Part shown: one piece after another, positions 18,601 to 26,838 of the stretch
Layout of the letters: each line of letters starts with the position of its first letter
Position numbering within the stretch: the first letter of the stretch is position 1
DNA from: Streptomyces rugosispiralis
Lineage (GTDB): Bacteria; Actinomycetota; Actinomycetes; Streptomycetales; Streptomycetaceae
DNA length: 64,000 nt
Direction: 5' to 3'
Assembly (NCBI RefSeq): GCF_024505145.1
Contig: NZ_JANIAA010000010.1
Coordinates: forward strand, 1-64,000
Program-made: the position numbers and the translations under genes
Notes under the pieces: model-generated
Told to the model about the DNA's origin: nothing
The model's database searches: none
The model's input: only the letters and a program-made list of their open reading frames with translations

Positions 18601-19360
18601 CCGTCGTCACCAGGGATTTCGGGGCTTTCGGACCATCCGCGGCGAGGCTCTCGGCACCTCCGGCCGAGTCCCACATCTGGCCGGCCGGGCCCTTGAACAC
18701 CGCGTTGCCGTCATCATCCATCGCACGCAGCCCGCCACCCGCGCCGGGGGCGGCTTCAAGCCCGACCCCGGAAACCGACAACTTGATCTGCTCAAGGTCG
18801 GGATTGGTGGCCGCCTGAGCCGTCCGCACGACGAGAACCTGTCGATAGCCCTCTGCGGTCGCTGTCAGCTGAAGGTCCACTCCGTCCAGCACATCCGGAT
18901 ACGTGGCAGTGGACCCGTCCAGCCTCGGCACAGGAAGTTTCCCAGGCCATGAAAGCCGAATCGACTTGCCAGCCGTTCCCAGACGCAGGAGGTCCTCGGC
19001 GTCACCGCCCCCGGAGAACGCCAGGTCGACCACCGCACTCCTGGGCCCGACACTGCCGTCAGAGCGGCGCTCCAGCGTGGTGTCCACATCACGCCATGAT
19101 CCGTCTTCCGCCCTCACTCGCTGCGGGACCGAGGACTGCTCCAGCGTGAATGTCCCGTCCGGGTTTGCGAACGTCTGCGAGTACTCGGCTCGCTGGGCAG
19201 TCACCTCCACAGGCTCGCCCGACGCAGCTGCTCGCTCCGACGCACTCATCGCCTGTGCCACGGGTAACGCACCCGCAGATGCAACCGGTAACAAGACCAG
19301 CGATACGGCGACGATCGCCGCGGCAGACGCCCCCGCGACGGCGCGACGCGCCGCACTCAT
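15674..19360 (-). CDS. Large secreted LamG-domain protein, partner of the Rhs toxin
   Basis: A 1228-residue exported protein. The start is taken as the ATG at 19360, because the sequence from there is a clean signal peptide (MSAARRAVAGASAAAIVAVS, then LVLLPVASAGALP). The longer frame to 19408 adds 16 residues that are unlikely to be used. The N-terminal part (about 50-330) is the beta-rich region common to these proteins (QRVRAEDGSWRDVDTTLE). A DNRLRE-like middle follows (YFEFAPSKLVGKYVLDATFRAHE), then Ig-like segments and two C-terminal LamG jellyrolls (DSFTVSTWAYLTD, WTHLAGVFDTKGD, GRIDETALWQRVL; then GSFTASARVRLDS, GAVEELRIWAG). It ends in a GTGA overlap with the Rhs gene, so the two are co-translated. 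Role: probably a surface scaffold or receptor-binding companion for the toxin; this is inferred from its constant pairing with Rhs genes in Streptomyces. Confidence 0.85.
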   Translation of the reverse strand: MSAARRAVAGASAAAIVAVSLVLLPVASAGALPVAQAMSASERAAASGEPVEVTAQRAEYSQTFANPDGTFTLEQSSVPQRVRAEDGSWRDVDTTLERRSDGSVGPRSAVVDLAFSGGGDAEDLLRLGTAGKSIRLSWPGKLPVPRLDGSTATYPDVLDGVDLQLTATAEGYRQVLVVRTAQAATNPDLEQIKLSVSGVGLEAAPGAGGGLRAMDDDGNAVFKGPAGQMWDSAGGAESLAADGPKAPKSLVTTAPEERGPQTRPGNGDASAVLPVTVQDGAVIVKPDLGLLRGDKTVYPVYIDPPVGLGASERTKLSSDGDRFWQFDGSLGVGKCGSANGYYCGAGYVDRMYFEFAPSKLVGKYVLDATFRAHETWSFDCDPHWVDLERTDNISEGTRWPGPRQLDQMGDRYVSAGRGKNCRPEQPDAWVEFNDNPDEPDENLASTVRSFADGKISRLTLMLRAKDETDATAWKRFEDNATLKVTYVPRPGVPTSVGVIPGDGTSGYCKTSSSDPLVVTRKDPMVQARVQTRTQPKSGEDKGSLQAEFWMERKQDDGAWDKVWSGYRPDSGWDPDGTLEKMRTTDRADGGIYRYKARTQSHWAYSGRSGDLFSSYSSWCYLKIDSTAPKAPQISAGKPYTECLPNQCVGVGGPGVSGTFSVKPNAADTDITGYRWRLLTTTAANTKQSAGARITLNVTPPLSGTQVLSVEAKDVRNRWGTPAEFTFAVAPAAGPVGRWHFADGAPGSGVTKAVDSATEGTRHDATLYDEAGTGWSTFGRRGDADYSLWLNDSSATSGYAATSTAAVNTQDSFTVSTWAYLTDSTENRVVLTEPGEDGSGFTLYYSSTYKKWIFNRTDKDRNDPTYIRSFASAQNPPLKVWTHLAGVFDTKGDTDKSNDTIQLFVNGRPQGDPVVLSKAAAGYEPWTANRGLQFGRSKVGGTYGEYFHGRIDETALWQRVLTTEEIRTEARLMGSEAPPNELVAMWDASAAKGTEITEGTPYPAAAMKLSSTGATLNEDDNALLLDGTSGYASTTGPVLDENGSFTASARVRLDSAKLSGKPIGYEAQVTGQRTGTESSWALWVTKPAEDTYRWRFTRTSVDGTGKATQSASVPGEENAELDTWVQVTGIFDAQEAWEWTDPDDPEKTETRYGKVHLYVGDSDQASLDRAGFTAEQQGTGELALGRGTGSGSTGHYLPGAVEELRIWAGAMSAEQIRSQVLDAGPLENS

Positions 19361-19441
19361 CCCACCGCCGCGCACGCGACAGCTCCACCTCAACCCCACA
19401 GTCCCCACCCCGGAGTCACAGAATCTTCATATGTGCGGCGA

Positions 19442-19471
19442 AGTAGATCCAACATAAAGGCACAGCGTCAA
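19442..19471 (-). promoter_or_regulatory. Candidate promoter of the LamG-Rhs-immunity operon
   Basis: On the minus strand, TTGACG (19471-19466) and TCTACT (19447-19442) are separated by 18 bases and lie about 80 bases before the ATG at 19360. The -35 box is near consensus and the -10 box is partial. No transcript data. Confidence 0.4.
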
Positions 19472-19945
19472 GAGTGATCCGTGTGCCTCATGGCGCCTGG
19501 GAGCGATTTCAAGCTACCCAGCGCCCACGCGGGAAGCCTTCGGCTGGCCACCACATCTTTTCGTGCGGGCGACGTGTTTGATCATGTAGGAGCACAGGCG
19601 GAACTGGTGAGCGCTGCGGCGTGACGGTCCGCCGCGCGACTGGTCTATTCGCGCGTGGCCAGCATGTTCGCGGCGATGCGCCTGAGAACCGTCCTGCCAT
19701 CTCGACCGACTGAGCCGCTTGGCACACTATTTCCTGGCAGTCACATTCACCCTGTCCGCGCACACGCCGACTGGCCCACGCCGCACTCGCCACGCAAGGG
19801 GAAAGTCCAGGTCAGTCACGCCGCGGCTCCTGGGCAGTCGCATGCTGTGCGCGAGACGGAGGATGCTCAACGAGTACCCGTGTGCCGCCTGAAGCGCAGC
19901 GATAACTTCTCGAGCGGCGCATGTTGGTCTCGTGAGGGCGCATGA
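19472..19945. other. Intergenic region without a recognisable gene
   Basis: Nothing here translates into a convincing protein on either strand. The words around GCTTGGCACACTATTT (19717-19732) also occur at 4251-4266, but a 16-base match is close to chance for a window this size. Confidence 0.45.
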
Positions 19946-20809
19946 TCAGTGATCAGGGCCCTTCGATCCAGCACCATCCGGTGTAATGCCCAGGTGGCGA
20001 AGGTGCGCTTCGGCCTCTGCTGCTCTGCCGGTATCGCCCACCACACGGGCGCAGACGAGTTTCACCCAGTGTGCGCGCACGAAAGACGGAGCCCGTTCCG
20101 CGGCGCGGACCGCTGCGGCGAGCGCGTGCCAGCTCTCGCCCAGCTCGGGTGCCAGTCGCACCGCCTTCCGTCCGGCCCTATCGGCAGTCTCCAAATGCCC
20201 TTGGCACAGTGCTCCGTTACTCAGGAGGATCTAGGCGAGGGCGCCACCCGCGTCGGCGGGACGCTCCGTCAGGAGCTGCTCCGCCTCGGCCGACCGCCCG
20301 GCCATCATCAGGCTCACAGGATCGTCGGCGCGGGTACTGTAGGACACCGAAAGGCTGCGGAACTGTCCGAAGCGCATACGCAGCGAGGTTAGCAGCCTCT
20401 CGGTCGAGGCATCGGTCAGACGCTCCCCGGCTGGCGCCCCACCGTTTCCCGGTAGGCGAGAAACGCGGCCGACGCGAGGTCGGCCATGCCGCGCCTGAGT
20501 GCCTCAGCGCGCACGTGGCGGGCGAAGTGGGCATGGGAAGGCAGCGGACGCCAGCCCTGCACCTCTGCGATCCCCGTCGCCTCCCGCAGCATCGCCTCGT
20601 CGGTGACCTCCACCAAGAGTCCGACCAGGTGGGAGTTGTCGTGGAGAGCATGTCCGACCCGCTCGTTGACGCGCTCGGCCACGGCCGAAGGGACACTCTC
20701 GACCACCCCCGCACCGCCTGCATACGAAACGCTTTCCGGGAGAGCGGTTCGTCAAGATGTCGGATCCGCACTGGAGACAGCGCACCAGTACGAAGGGCGC
20801 GCTGCTCAT
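19946..20809 (-). pseudogene. Decayed zinc-ribbon/TPR-like protein gene
   Basis: One gene can be followed leftward through three frames. The N-terminus has a zinc ribbon (VRCLQCGSDILTNRSPGKR, then FVCRRCGG). The middle (ESVPSAVAERVNERVGHALH... ATGIAEVQGWRPLPSHAHFA) is shifted relative to the ribbon near 20700. The next part (ERLTDASTERLLTSLRMRFG, then AGRSAEAEQLLTERPADAGG) is shifted again near 20420. A TAG at about 20231 interrupts GGALA-ILLSNGALCQGHLE before the final TPR-like helices (RKAVRLAPELGESWHALAAA). Two frameshifts plus a nonsense codon make this a true pseudogene. The original function is unknown; zinc ribbon plus TPR suggests a protein-interaction adaptor. Confidence 0.65.
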
Positions 20810-20826
20810 TACAAGTCAGTGGAAGG

Positions 20827-21333
20827 ATGTGGGGAGACATAATCGCAGCTTTTTCGATGGCTATCTCTTTGATGTCAGCGGCGTATGCCGGAGCGGCGTA
20901 CAGGCTAAGTCGTCGCACAGAATTCGCAGCCATCGAACAAAACCGCCACGACCTCTTCCTAGCCTTGCATCAGAAGATGTCCAGCACGGAGCAGCAGCGG
21001 GGGCGAACAATTCTGCGTGACCAGATCAATTCCGTTAAGGACGCCGAGAAAATGCGGGAGAATGCACGGCACGACTACGACACGATGATGAGCGCCATCG
21101 CAATACTGGACATTCTTGGCCTCTATATGAAAAAGGGCTACATAGACGAGAGGCTCGCCCTTGACGAGTGGGGCTGGCTCTACGCTCGCGCCCATTCCAA
21201 GCATGGTGAGCATGTCCTCAAGGAGCGCGAGGAAAACGATGAAGGCGGGAGAGTGCCGTGGCCGCATTTTCGTGAGCTAGGAGAAAAAGCTACTGCCCGG
21301 CACCTGCCCCCAACAGGCATGCCCGGCAATTAG
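20827..21333 (+). CDS. Hypothetical protein with one N-terminal membrane helix
   Basis: A 168-residue protein starting MWGDIIAAFSMAISLMSAAY, a hydrophobic helix of about 20 residues. A charged cytoplasmic part follows (RRTEFAAIEQNRHDLFLALH, INSVKDAEKMRENARHDYDT, then ILDILGLYMKKGYIDERLAL) ending in a basic tail. The start is uncertain: the ATG at 20827 is used because the helix begins there, but a second ATG 11 codons on is possible. The pattern of a short anchor followed by an all-helical domain resembles small membrane-anchored DUF4760-like proteins, but I would not assign the family. Its base composition is noticeably less GC-rich than its neighbours, suggesting recent acquisition. Confidence 0.6.
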   Translation: MWGDIIAAFSMAISLMSAAYAGAAYRLSRRTEFAAIEQNRHDLFLALHQKMSSTEQQRGRTILRDQINSVKDAEKMRENARHDYDTMMSAIAILDILGLYMKKGYIDERLALDEWGWLYARAHSKHGEHVLKEREENDEGGRVPWPHFRELGEKATARHLPPTGMPGN

Positions 21334-21531
21334 CCTAATATCCATACCATGATACACGTGGGCCTGTGCGAGCGGACCCTGGAATCACGCGGAATCTGCG
21401 CAAGTTCCTACGTCGCGCCGGCGTCTCCGAGGACGTGCGGCTGGATGACCGAAAGCTGATCGAGCGGCGTGACTGCGAGCCCGGCGTGCAGTGATCGCCG
21501 TCCATCGGCTCGAAGGGGCGGCTGCCTCGCC

Positions 21532-21972
21532 TCATCTTTCAGGGATCTGGAGTTCGGGCGGGTCTCGCAGCTCGATGTCGTTCAGGTCGATCCCGTGGGA
21601 CTCCGCGATGTCATTCATCAGTTCAAGCCGGAACAGCATCGGCAGCTCGGTGTCGATGAAGGCGCCTAGCCACTCGCCGGTCTTGCGGTTGTAGGCGAGC
21701 ATGCGAGTTGCCGCGTTACTCTGCCACACGCCAGCTCGGTCAACGGTGAAGCCTGACCCTTGGGCGGCTGCACGCGTACGGGCTTCGCATTCGGCGACGA
21801 ACTCCGATGAGGGCTGTCCGGCCCCCGTGTGGAAGAACGCAGCGATCGCGTTCGGCTCGAAGTTGTCCTGCTGGGCGGTGATGCCTGCTTGCTGTATAGC
21901 GCTAAGGGCCCGGTCGAAGTCTTCCGCAGGGCCGTAGAGGGTCACGCAGACTGCTCCGCGTACGTCGTCCAT
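21532..21972 (-). CDS. Hypothetical protein (146 residues)
   Basis: A small soluble protein, MDDVRGAVCVTLYGPAEDFD..., with AAFFHTGAGQPSSEFVAECE, WQSNAATRMLAYNRKTGEWL and a C-terminal NDIELRDPPELQIPER. The ATG at 21972 is preferred over the GTG one codon earlier. No signal peptide, membrane segment or known catalytic motif is visible; the YNRKTGEWLGAF stretch looks beta-rich. Codon use is typical of the genome and the frame is clean, so the gene is probably real. It is on the same strand as the lipoprotein gene but is separated from it by a strong terminator. Confidence 0.6.
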   Translation of the reverse strand: MDDVRGAVCVTLYGPAEDFDRALSAIQQAGITAQQDNFEPNAIAAFFHTGAGQPSSEFVAECEARTRAAAQGSGFTVDRAGVWQSNAATRMLAYNRKTGEWLGAFIDTELPMLFRLELMNDIAESHGIDLNDIELRDPPELQIPER

Positions 21973-21994
21973 CACCAGAGGCTATCCGGGTGAT

Positions 21995-22023
21995 GGCGGG
22001 CCGGGCCATGGGGCCGGCCCGCC
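21995..22023 (-). terminator. Terminator of the lipoprotein gene
   Basis: Perfect 10-bp arms GGCGGGCCGG (21995-22004) and CCGGCCCGCC (22014-22023) around a 9-base loop, 11 bases after the stop codon of the gene ending at 22034. Confidence 0.75.
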
Positions 22024-22033
22024 GCTTATTGCC

Positions 22034-22624
22034 TTAATCCTTCGCGGGCACAGTCCACTCAGCGATCATCTCGCTGGCGCCGCCCGGCGCGTACATCGCC
22101 TTCTCGGGCCGCTGGTCGCTCGGCACCGGGAACACGGTCTTCCCCCGGACGCAGTCCCCGGCGCGGACCTCGGTCTCGATGGGGAACTCCGGCTTCGGGA
22201 AGTCGTCCCACGTCGACGAGGACGCCTCGACGCGAGCGCCGTCCTTGTACGCCAGGGTCATGTCGGTGTTCGTGACCAGGAGCTTGCCCTTGTCGGTGCA
22301 GACCTTCACCTCCAGGGCGCCCCACACATAGCCTTTCTCGCCGGTCTCTTCCGCAGCCGACCCGACGCTGCTGATCGGCTGTTCGTAGCCGAGGACGGTG
22401 GTGGTGCCGGTGAGGCTGCCCGCGTCGTTGCCCCAGTCCATCGGGGTGCCGAACGAGTAGGGCTCGTCGGTCTCGGGCGATGTTTCGGCGGTGGACTCGG
22501 ATGCTGTCGGCTTGGCCGCGCTGGGGCTGGTCTTGGTCTTGGCGTTGGTGTCGTCGCTGCTTCCGCATGCGGTGAGCATGGCTGCGGCGAGCAGCACGGT
22601 GACAGTGGTGGTACGGACGTGCAT
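22034..22624 (-). CDS. Secreted lipoprotein
   Basis: A 196-residue lipoprotein. The signal peptide MHVRTTTVTVLLAAAMLTAC ends in the lipobox LTAC, so Cys20 would be lipidated. A Ser/Thr/Pro/Glu-rich linker (SPSAAKPTASESTAETSPET) and a beta-rich domain follow (WGNDAGSLTGTTTVLGYEQP, LEVKVCTDKGKLLVTNTDMT, then VFPVPSDQRPEKAMYAPGGA). The fold pattern resembles the DUF4352/immunoglobulin-like extracellular domains common on Streptomyces lipoproteins. The ATG at 22624 is chosen because the longer frame starting at 22636 places the GGGGGGA ribosome site inside the coding sequence. The left end of the ISL3 element lies only about 45 bases upstream of the start and may have displaced its promoter. Confidence 0.8.
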   Translation of the reverse strand: MHVRTTTVTVLLAAAMLTACGSSDDTNAKTKTSPSAAKPTASESTAETSPETDEPYSFGTPMDWGNDAGSLTGTTTVLGYEQPISSVGSAAEETGEKGYVWGALEVKVCTDKGKLLVTNTDMTLAYKDGARVEASSSTWDDFPKPEFPIETEVRAGDCVRGKTVFPVPSDQRPEKAMYAPGGASEMIAEWTVPAKD

Positions 22625-22668
22625 GAATCCCCCCAAGGATGGTGTAGGTGTTTTCTAGCGGGTTCGGT

Positions 22669-22690
22669 GGGGTCTGGCACAAGTTCCGTG
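22669..22690 (+). repeat. Left terminal inverted repeat of the ISL3 element
   Basis: Identical, in inverted orientation, to 28151-28172 over all 22 bases. Confidence 0.9.
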
Positions 22691-22790
22691 GCCCGACTAC
22701 TCACCGTGACTTCTGACCCGGCTCAGGGTGGTGGCGAACTCGCCTTGAAATCGCTCCTCGTGCGAGTGGTGCGGCTGACATTCGGTCGCC

Positions 22791-24386
22791 GTGAACGAGG
22801 AGTCCTATGCGCTACTGAACCTGTTCTTCCCGTCGGTGGCCGGGATCGCTGTCGCGGCCGTGGACCCCGACGGCGAGGCGATACGCATCGAGGTCCGGTG
22901 CACGCCGTCAGGTGCTGCCTGTCCTGGATGTGGCACCTGGACAGAGCGGGTCCATAGCTCCTACCTGCGGTTTCCAGCGGATCTGCCGAGTGGGGGACGA
23001 CGGGTGGTGCTGTCCTTACGCGTCCGGCGGTTCGCCTGCGCCAACACCTCGTGCCCGAGGCGGACGTTCGCCGAACAAGTGCCAGGGCTGACCCGTCGCC
23101 ACAGCCGTACCACCGAGCGACTGCGCTCGGCGATGGGCACGATCGGCCTGGCCCTGGCCGGCCGGGCCGGTGCCCGGCTCGCGCGACACATCGGGATCGC
23201 CACCAGCCGCAGCACGCTGCTGCGTCGCGTCATGGAGCGCCCCGACCCACCGACCACCCAGCCGCGGGCGGTCGGCGTCGACGACTTCGCCCTGCGCAGA
23301 GGCCACGTCTACGGAACCGTCGTGATCGACGCCGAAACCCACCAGGTCCTGGACCTGCTCCCCGAACGCGACACCGAAACGCTGGCACCGTGGCTGGCCC
23401 GGCACCCAGGCATCGAAGTCATCTGCCGTGATCGTTCCGGCGCCTACGCCGACGCCTCCACCACCGCGGCACCACAGGCCATGCAGGTCGCCGACCGGTT
23501 CCACCTGTGGCAGAACCTCGTCAACGCGGCCGAGAAGACGGTGGCCGCCCACCGGCGATGCCTGCGCGACCTCCCGCCCGTCGTGCCCGCCCCGGAGCCG
23601 GAGTGGGAGACCCCGGCCGAGCCCGACCAGGAGGACGACGAGCCGACAGGGAAGTTCGCCGAACGGGCTCGCGCCCATCACGCGCTCGTCCACGAGCTGC
23701 TCGGCCAGGGCATGGGACTGCGGGAGGTCGCCCGGCACCTCGGCTGGGGCCGGCATACCGTCCAGCGGTATGCCCGCGCCGCCCGCTGGCAGGACATGAT
23801 CAAAGGGCACAAGCGCCCACGCGTCAGCAAACTCGACCCGTTCAAGGGCTACTTGGAGATGCGGTGGGCCGAGACCAACGGACGAGTCACGGTCCTCACG
23901 CTGCACCAAGAGCTCGCCGAACGCGGCTTCCGAGGCAGCTACTCCACCGTGTGTGAGTGGATCCGCCGGACCTTGCCCGCCGTCGACAGCGCGCCGCCAG
24001 CACCCGCTCCCCCGTCCATCCGAAAGGTCACCGGCTGGCTCACCCGGCACCCCGCCACGTTCGACCAGGAAGAACAACTGGCCCGGAAAGCCGTTCTCGC
24101 ACGGTGCCCCAAACTGGAGAAGGCAGCAGCGTTGGTCAGCTCCTTCGCGGAGATGCTCACCACGCTCGACGGAGCCCGCCTGACCGAGTGGATCACCGAT
24201 GCCATGAGAGCCGGCCTGCCAGGGATCAGTTCCTTCGCCGTCGGGCTGGAGAGCGACTTCGACGCCGTGACCGCCGGACTGACCACCCACTGGAACTCTG
24301 GACCGGTGGAAGGCGCAGTCAAGATCAAGATGCTCAAGCGGCAGATGTTCGGCCGCGCTGGCTTCCCGCTCCTTCGCATTCTCTGA
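22791..24386 (+). CDS. ISL3-family transposase
   Basis: A 531-residue DDE transposase. The N-terminus carries the ISL3 zinc-finger (CPGCGTWTERVHSSYLR, then CANTSCPRRTF), followed by a helix-turn-helix (SRSTLLRRV). The catalytic core has VGVDDFALRRGHVYGTVVID, ICRDRSGAYADA and ADRFHLWQNLVNA. A central insertion region includes a second HTH (GMGLREVARHLGWGRHTVQR), and the C-terminal Glu block is THWNSGPVEGAVKIKMLKRQ followed by MFGRAGFPLLR. It starts at the GTG at 22791. The last residues (LLRIL) differ from the usual LLRKRVLL ending and the stop comes two bases before the stop of the convergent recombinase gene. The transposase may have lost a few terminal residues when the cargo was acquired, but all catalytic blocks are present. 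Confidence 0.9.
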   Translation: MNEESYALLNLFFPSVAGIAVAAVDPDGEAIRIEVRCTPSGAACPGCGTWTERVHSSYLRFPADLPSGGRRVVLSLRVRRFACANTSCPRRTFAEQVPGLTRRHSRTTERLRSAMGTIGLALAGRAGARLARHIGIATSRSTLLRRVMERPDPPTTQPRAVGVDDFALRRGHVYGTVVIDAETHQVLDLLPERDTETLAPWLARHPGIEVICRDRSGAYADASTTAAPQAMQVADRFHLWQNLVNAAEKTVAAHRRCLRDLPPVVPAPEPEWETPAEPDQEDDEPTGKFAERARAHHALVHELLGQGMGLREVARHLGWGRHTVQRYARAARWQDMIKGHKRPRVSKLDPFKGYLEMRWAETNGRVTVLTLHQELAERGFRGSYSTVCEWIRRTLPAVDSAPPAPAPPSIRKVTGWLTRHPATFDQEEQLARKAVLARCPKLEKAAALVSSFAEMLTTLDGARLTEWITDAMRAGLPGISSFAVGLESDFDAVTAGLTTHWNSGPVEGAVKIKMLKRQMFGRAGFPLLRIL

Positions 24387-24387
24387 A

Positions 24388-26838
24388 CTAGCGATCTTGG
24401 TCTGCTGAGGTGTCTGGCCGTCGTGGGGACGGGATTCCGAGATCGACGGGTCGGGGGGATCGGCGGTCGATCTGGGCGAGTTTGTCGTTGGCTCCGGTGA
24501 GGCTGATCTGGAGTCCTTCGACCTCGCCGAGCCAGCCTTCGCGGTGTGCCTCGTCGATGCGGGCGAGGAGGTTGTCGCGGATCTCGACGATGCGAGCACG
24601 TTGAGTGGGGTCGGGCCAGTGCATTGGACACCGTAGACAGGCGTGTTCGTGGATGCAGGGGGTGGAGTAGGCCCGGCCGCAGAGCCCGGTGGAGACCTTG
24701 CGGCGTTCGAAGTGGCCGAGGAATTCCTCCCACTCCTCGTCGGTGGGTGCCCGATACTCTTCGGAGGGTCGCTGGCTGCGGCGCCGGGCCAGGAACGCCA
24801 GGTGCGCTTGGATGGCTTCGTCCGGGTAGACGGCCTTGTAACCGAGGGTGACGTTGATGTCCTGGTGTCCGGCGATCACCTGGGCGATGTGCGGAGGCAG
24901 CCCGTTCATGACGGCGTCGGTGATGAACATCCTGCGGAAGTCGTGGGGCGTGTAGTTCAACGGACGGCCGTCACTGGGGTCGAGCAGTCCGGTGCTGGCC
25001 AGGGCGGACTTGAGCATCTTGCGGACGGTGCCGTGGCTGATGGCGCGACGCTCGGTGCGGAATCGACGCTGGAACAGCAGCGGGGCCGGCGGCATCCAGA
25101 TGCATTCGTGCCAGTCGTAGGCGGCGACCAGCGGGACCGGGCCGGAGGGTTCGCGGATTCTGCTGATGATGGTGGACAGGACTTCGGCCAGTTCGGGGCT
25201 GACGACCAGCAGTCGTTCCGCGTCGGTCTTGGAGGGAGCGATTTGTAGCAGCGGCACGATCTCGCCGGTGGTCGGCAGGCGGTATTGGACCAGGCCGTGG
25301 TGGCTGATCTCCAGCAGTTCCTCGATGCGGACACCGGTGAGGCGGAGGACTTCCACTACGGCCCAGGCCCAGAACGCGTATTCCTCCTCCTGTCCGAGGT
25401 CCCGGCGCTTGCCACCGCGCAGGTCGTCCGCCCAGATCCGGGCGGTGGCCGTGCCGGAACGCAGGACGGAGCGGACCAGTGTCTGGTCACCGATGGTGAA
25501 GGTGGTCCCGGGCTCGGTCTGCCTGGCCATCTGGAGGAGGGCCTGTGCGGTCCGGCGTCGCTGGTCGACCGTGCGGACGAGCACAGGGAGGACGGGGAGC
25601 CGTTCACGAGTGCGGGCGTCCATGCGGGCCTTGCGCTGCCGCTTGTGCTTGCGGGCCCCGATGTCTTCCCGGCCGATGGGGCAGGGGGCGACCCAGCGTG
25701 CCCAGCGTCCGGGGTCCTCGATGGCCCACTGCGACAGGTCCAGGTAGAAGACCCGCACCTTGACCAGGCACTCGCGGAAGCTGATCCGGGGGACGGGGAC
25801 GACGGACTTCTCGCCGTCTCGCCCGGTGACCGTCTCCGGCTTGATCAGCAGGCGCTCCCGCCAGGCGGCGGCGACATCGGCGGGCAGGTGCAGGGTGTCG
25901 ATGCCCGGATGGTGGACTTCGAGATCCCTCCAGAAACGACAGCCGAGGAAGTAGGCAAGGTCCCGAAGGCTGTTGTAGTCCAGCGCCGGCTGGCGTTCTC
26001 GCAGGTAGTCCACGAGCAGATCCCGGACGGGCCGGCACTCGATCTGGTAGCGGTCGATCAGCTCCTCCGGGCTGCGTTGCCCGCCCGTGCGCAACTCGCG
26101 CCAGCCCGTTGGAGCGTCGGGGCCGAGGATCTCCAGGTCCCGTAGCGTGCGATAGAAGATGGGGAGGTCTTTGGGCCAGGACGCACGTGTGGCCGTCTCG
26201 GTGTCGGCGAGCTCCAGGACGTCGCCGAGGGTGATGTCGCTGATCAGGCCGCCCTTGGCCGCGAGGATCACGGCGGTTCGCTGCAGCATGAGGCGCCGAG
26301 ACGACGCGGACAGGTCGGTGCGGCCCTCGCAGTGCGCGTGCAGTCGCGCGAAGCCGTGCGGGTCCCGGACGAGGGCGAGAACAGGGGCAAGGTCTCCCTT
26401 TAAGGAGGGCACGGACACCAGCCACTCCAGCGAGGGACGAAGGACGTCGGCGCAGATCAAGACCTTCAGGCCGTTGGACAGCTCGGACGGCAGCCAGGCG
26501 GAGCATCGGCCGCGGCGGTTGAGCCATCGCAAAGGCGCCCGCCGCCACTGGGCGCCCAGGGCTTCGGCGCCGCTGGCCAGCCATCGCTGCTGCCAGGACT
26601 CACCGGGAACCGCGTGCAGCCAGTCCAGCAGGTGAGCCAGGCCGCGCACCCGCTTGCCCTGAACCACGGGGTTGGCCAGGACGAACGGCGTGCTCGTCGT
26701 CCGCTCCCATACCTCTGTGCGTCCGAGCCGGGTGGTGGGCCAGTCGACGGGGACCTCGCGTTCGGGGAACCGGTCGCGCGGCAGCCTCAGTGCCGCGCTC
26801 GTGGTCTCCGCCTTCGACGCTGTCGCGGTGAGGGTCAC
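24388..26838 (-). CDS. Large tyrosine recombinase with C-terminal cysteine cluster (Tn554 TnpB-like)
   Basis: An 816-residue integrase-family protein. The GTG start at 26838 overlaps the stop of the upstream recombinase (GTGA), so translation is coupled; the open frame beyond it is a shadow. The first 400 residues are an all-alpha region that I cannot assign. The catalytic domain follows, with box I RLTGVRIEELLEIS, box II HDFRRMFITDAVMNGL, AGHQDINVTLGYKAVYP (second His and tyrosine), then a Cys-rich tail (STGLCGRAYSTPCIHEHACL, then RCPMHW) likely to bind zinc. The layout matches the longer partner (TnpB) of Tn554-type recombinase pairs. It is cargo of the ISL3 element and could resolve cointegrates or drive site-specific insertion; the role is inferred. 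Confidence 0.8.
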   Translation of the reverse strand: MTLTATASKAETTSAALRLPRDRFPEREVPVDWPTTRLGRTEVWERTTSTPFVLANPVVQGKRVRGLAHLLDWLHAVPGESWQQRWLASGAEALGAQWRRAPLRWLNRRGRCSAWLPSELSNGLKVLICADVLRPSLEWLVSVPSLKGDLAPVLALVRDPHGFARLHAHCEGRTDLSASSRRLMLQRTAVILAAKGGLISDITLGDVLELADTETATRASWPKDLPIFYRTLRDLEILGPDAPTGWRELRTGGQRSPEELIDRYQIECRPVRDLLVDYLRERQPALDYNSLRDLAYFLGCRFWRDLEVHHPGIDTLHLPADVAAAWRERLLIKPETVTGRDGEKSVVPVPRISFRECLVKVRVFYLDLSQWAIEDPGRWARWVAPCPIGREDIGARKHKRQRKARMDARTRERLPVLPVLVRTVDQRRRTAQALLQMARQTEPGTTFTIGDQTLVRSVLRSGTATARIWADDLRGGKRRDLGQEEEYAFWAWAVVEVLRLTGVRIEELLEISHHGLVQYRLPTTGEIVPLLQIAPSKTDAERLLVVSPELAEVLSTIISRIREPSGPVPLVAAYDWHECIWMPPAPLLFQRRFRTERRAISHGTVRKMLKSALASTGLLDPSDGRPLNYTPHDFRRMFITDAVMNGLPPHIAQVIAGHQDINVTLGYKAVYPDEAIQAHLAFLARRRSQRPSEEYRAPTDEEWEEFLGHFERRKVSTGLCGRAYSTPCIHEHACLRCPMHWPDPTQRARIVEIRDNLLARIDEAHREGWLGEVEGLQISLTGANDKLAQIDRRSPRPVDLGIPSPRRPDTSADQDR

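Noticed and set aside
21366..21494. A 42-codon plus-strand frame (VRADPGITRNLRKFLRRAGV...) with protein-like composition
   Set aside because: Too short, with no ribosome site and no recognised family; it may be a scrap of a larger lost gene but cannot be supported.
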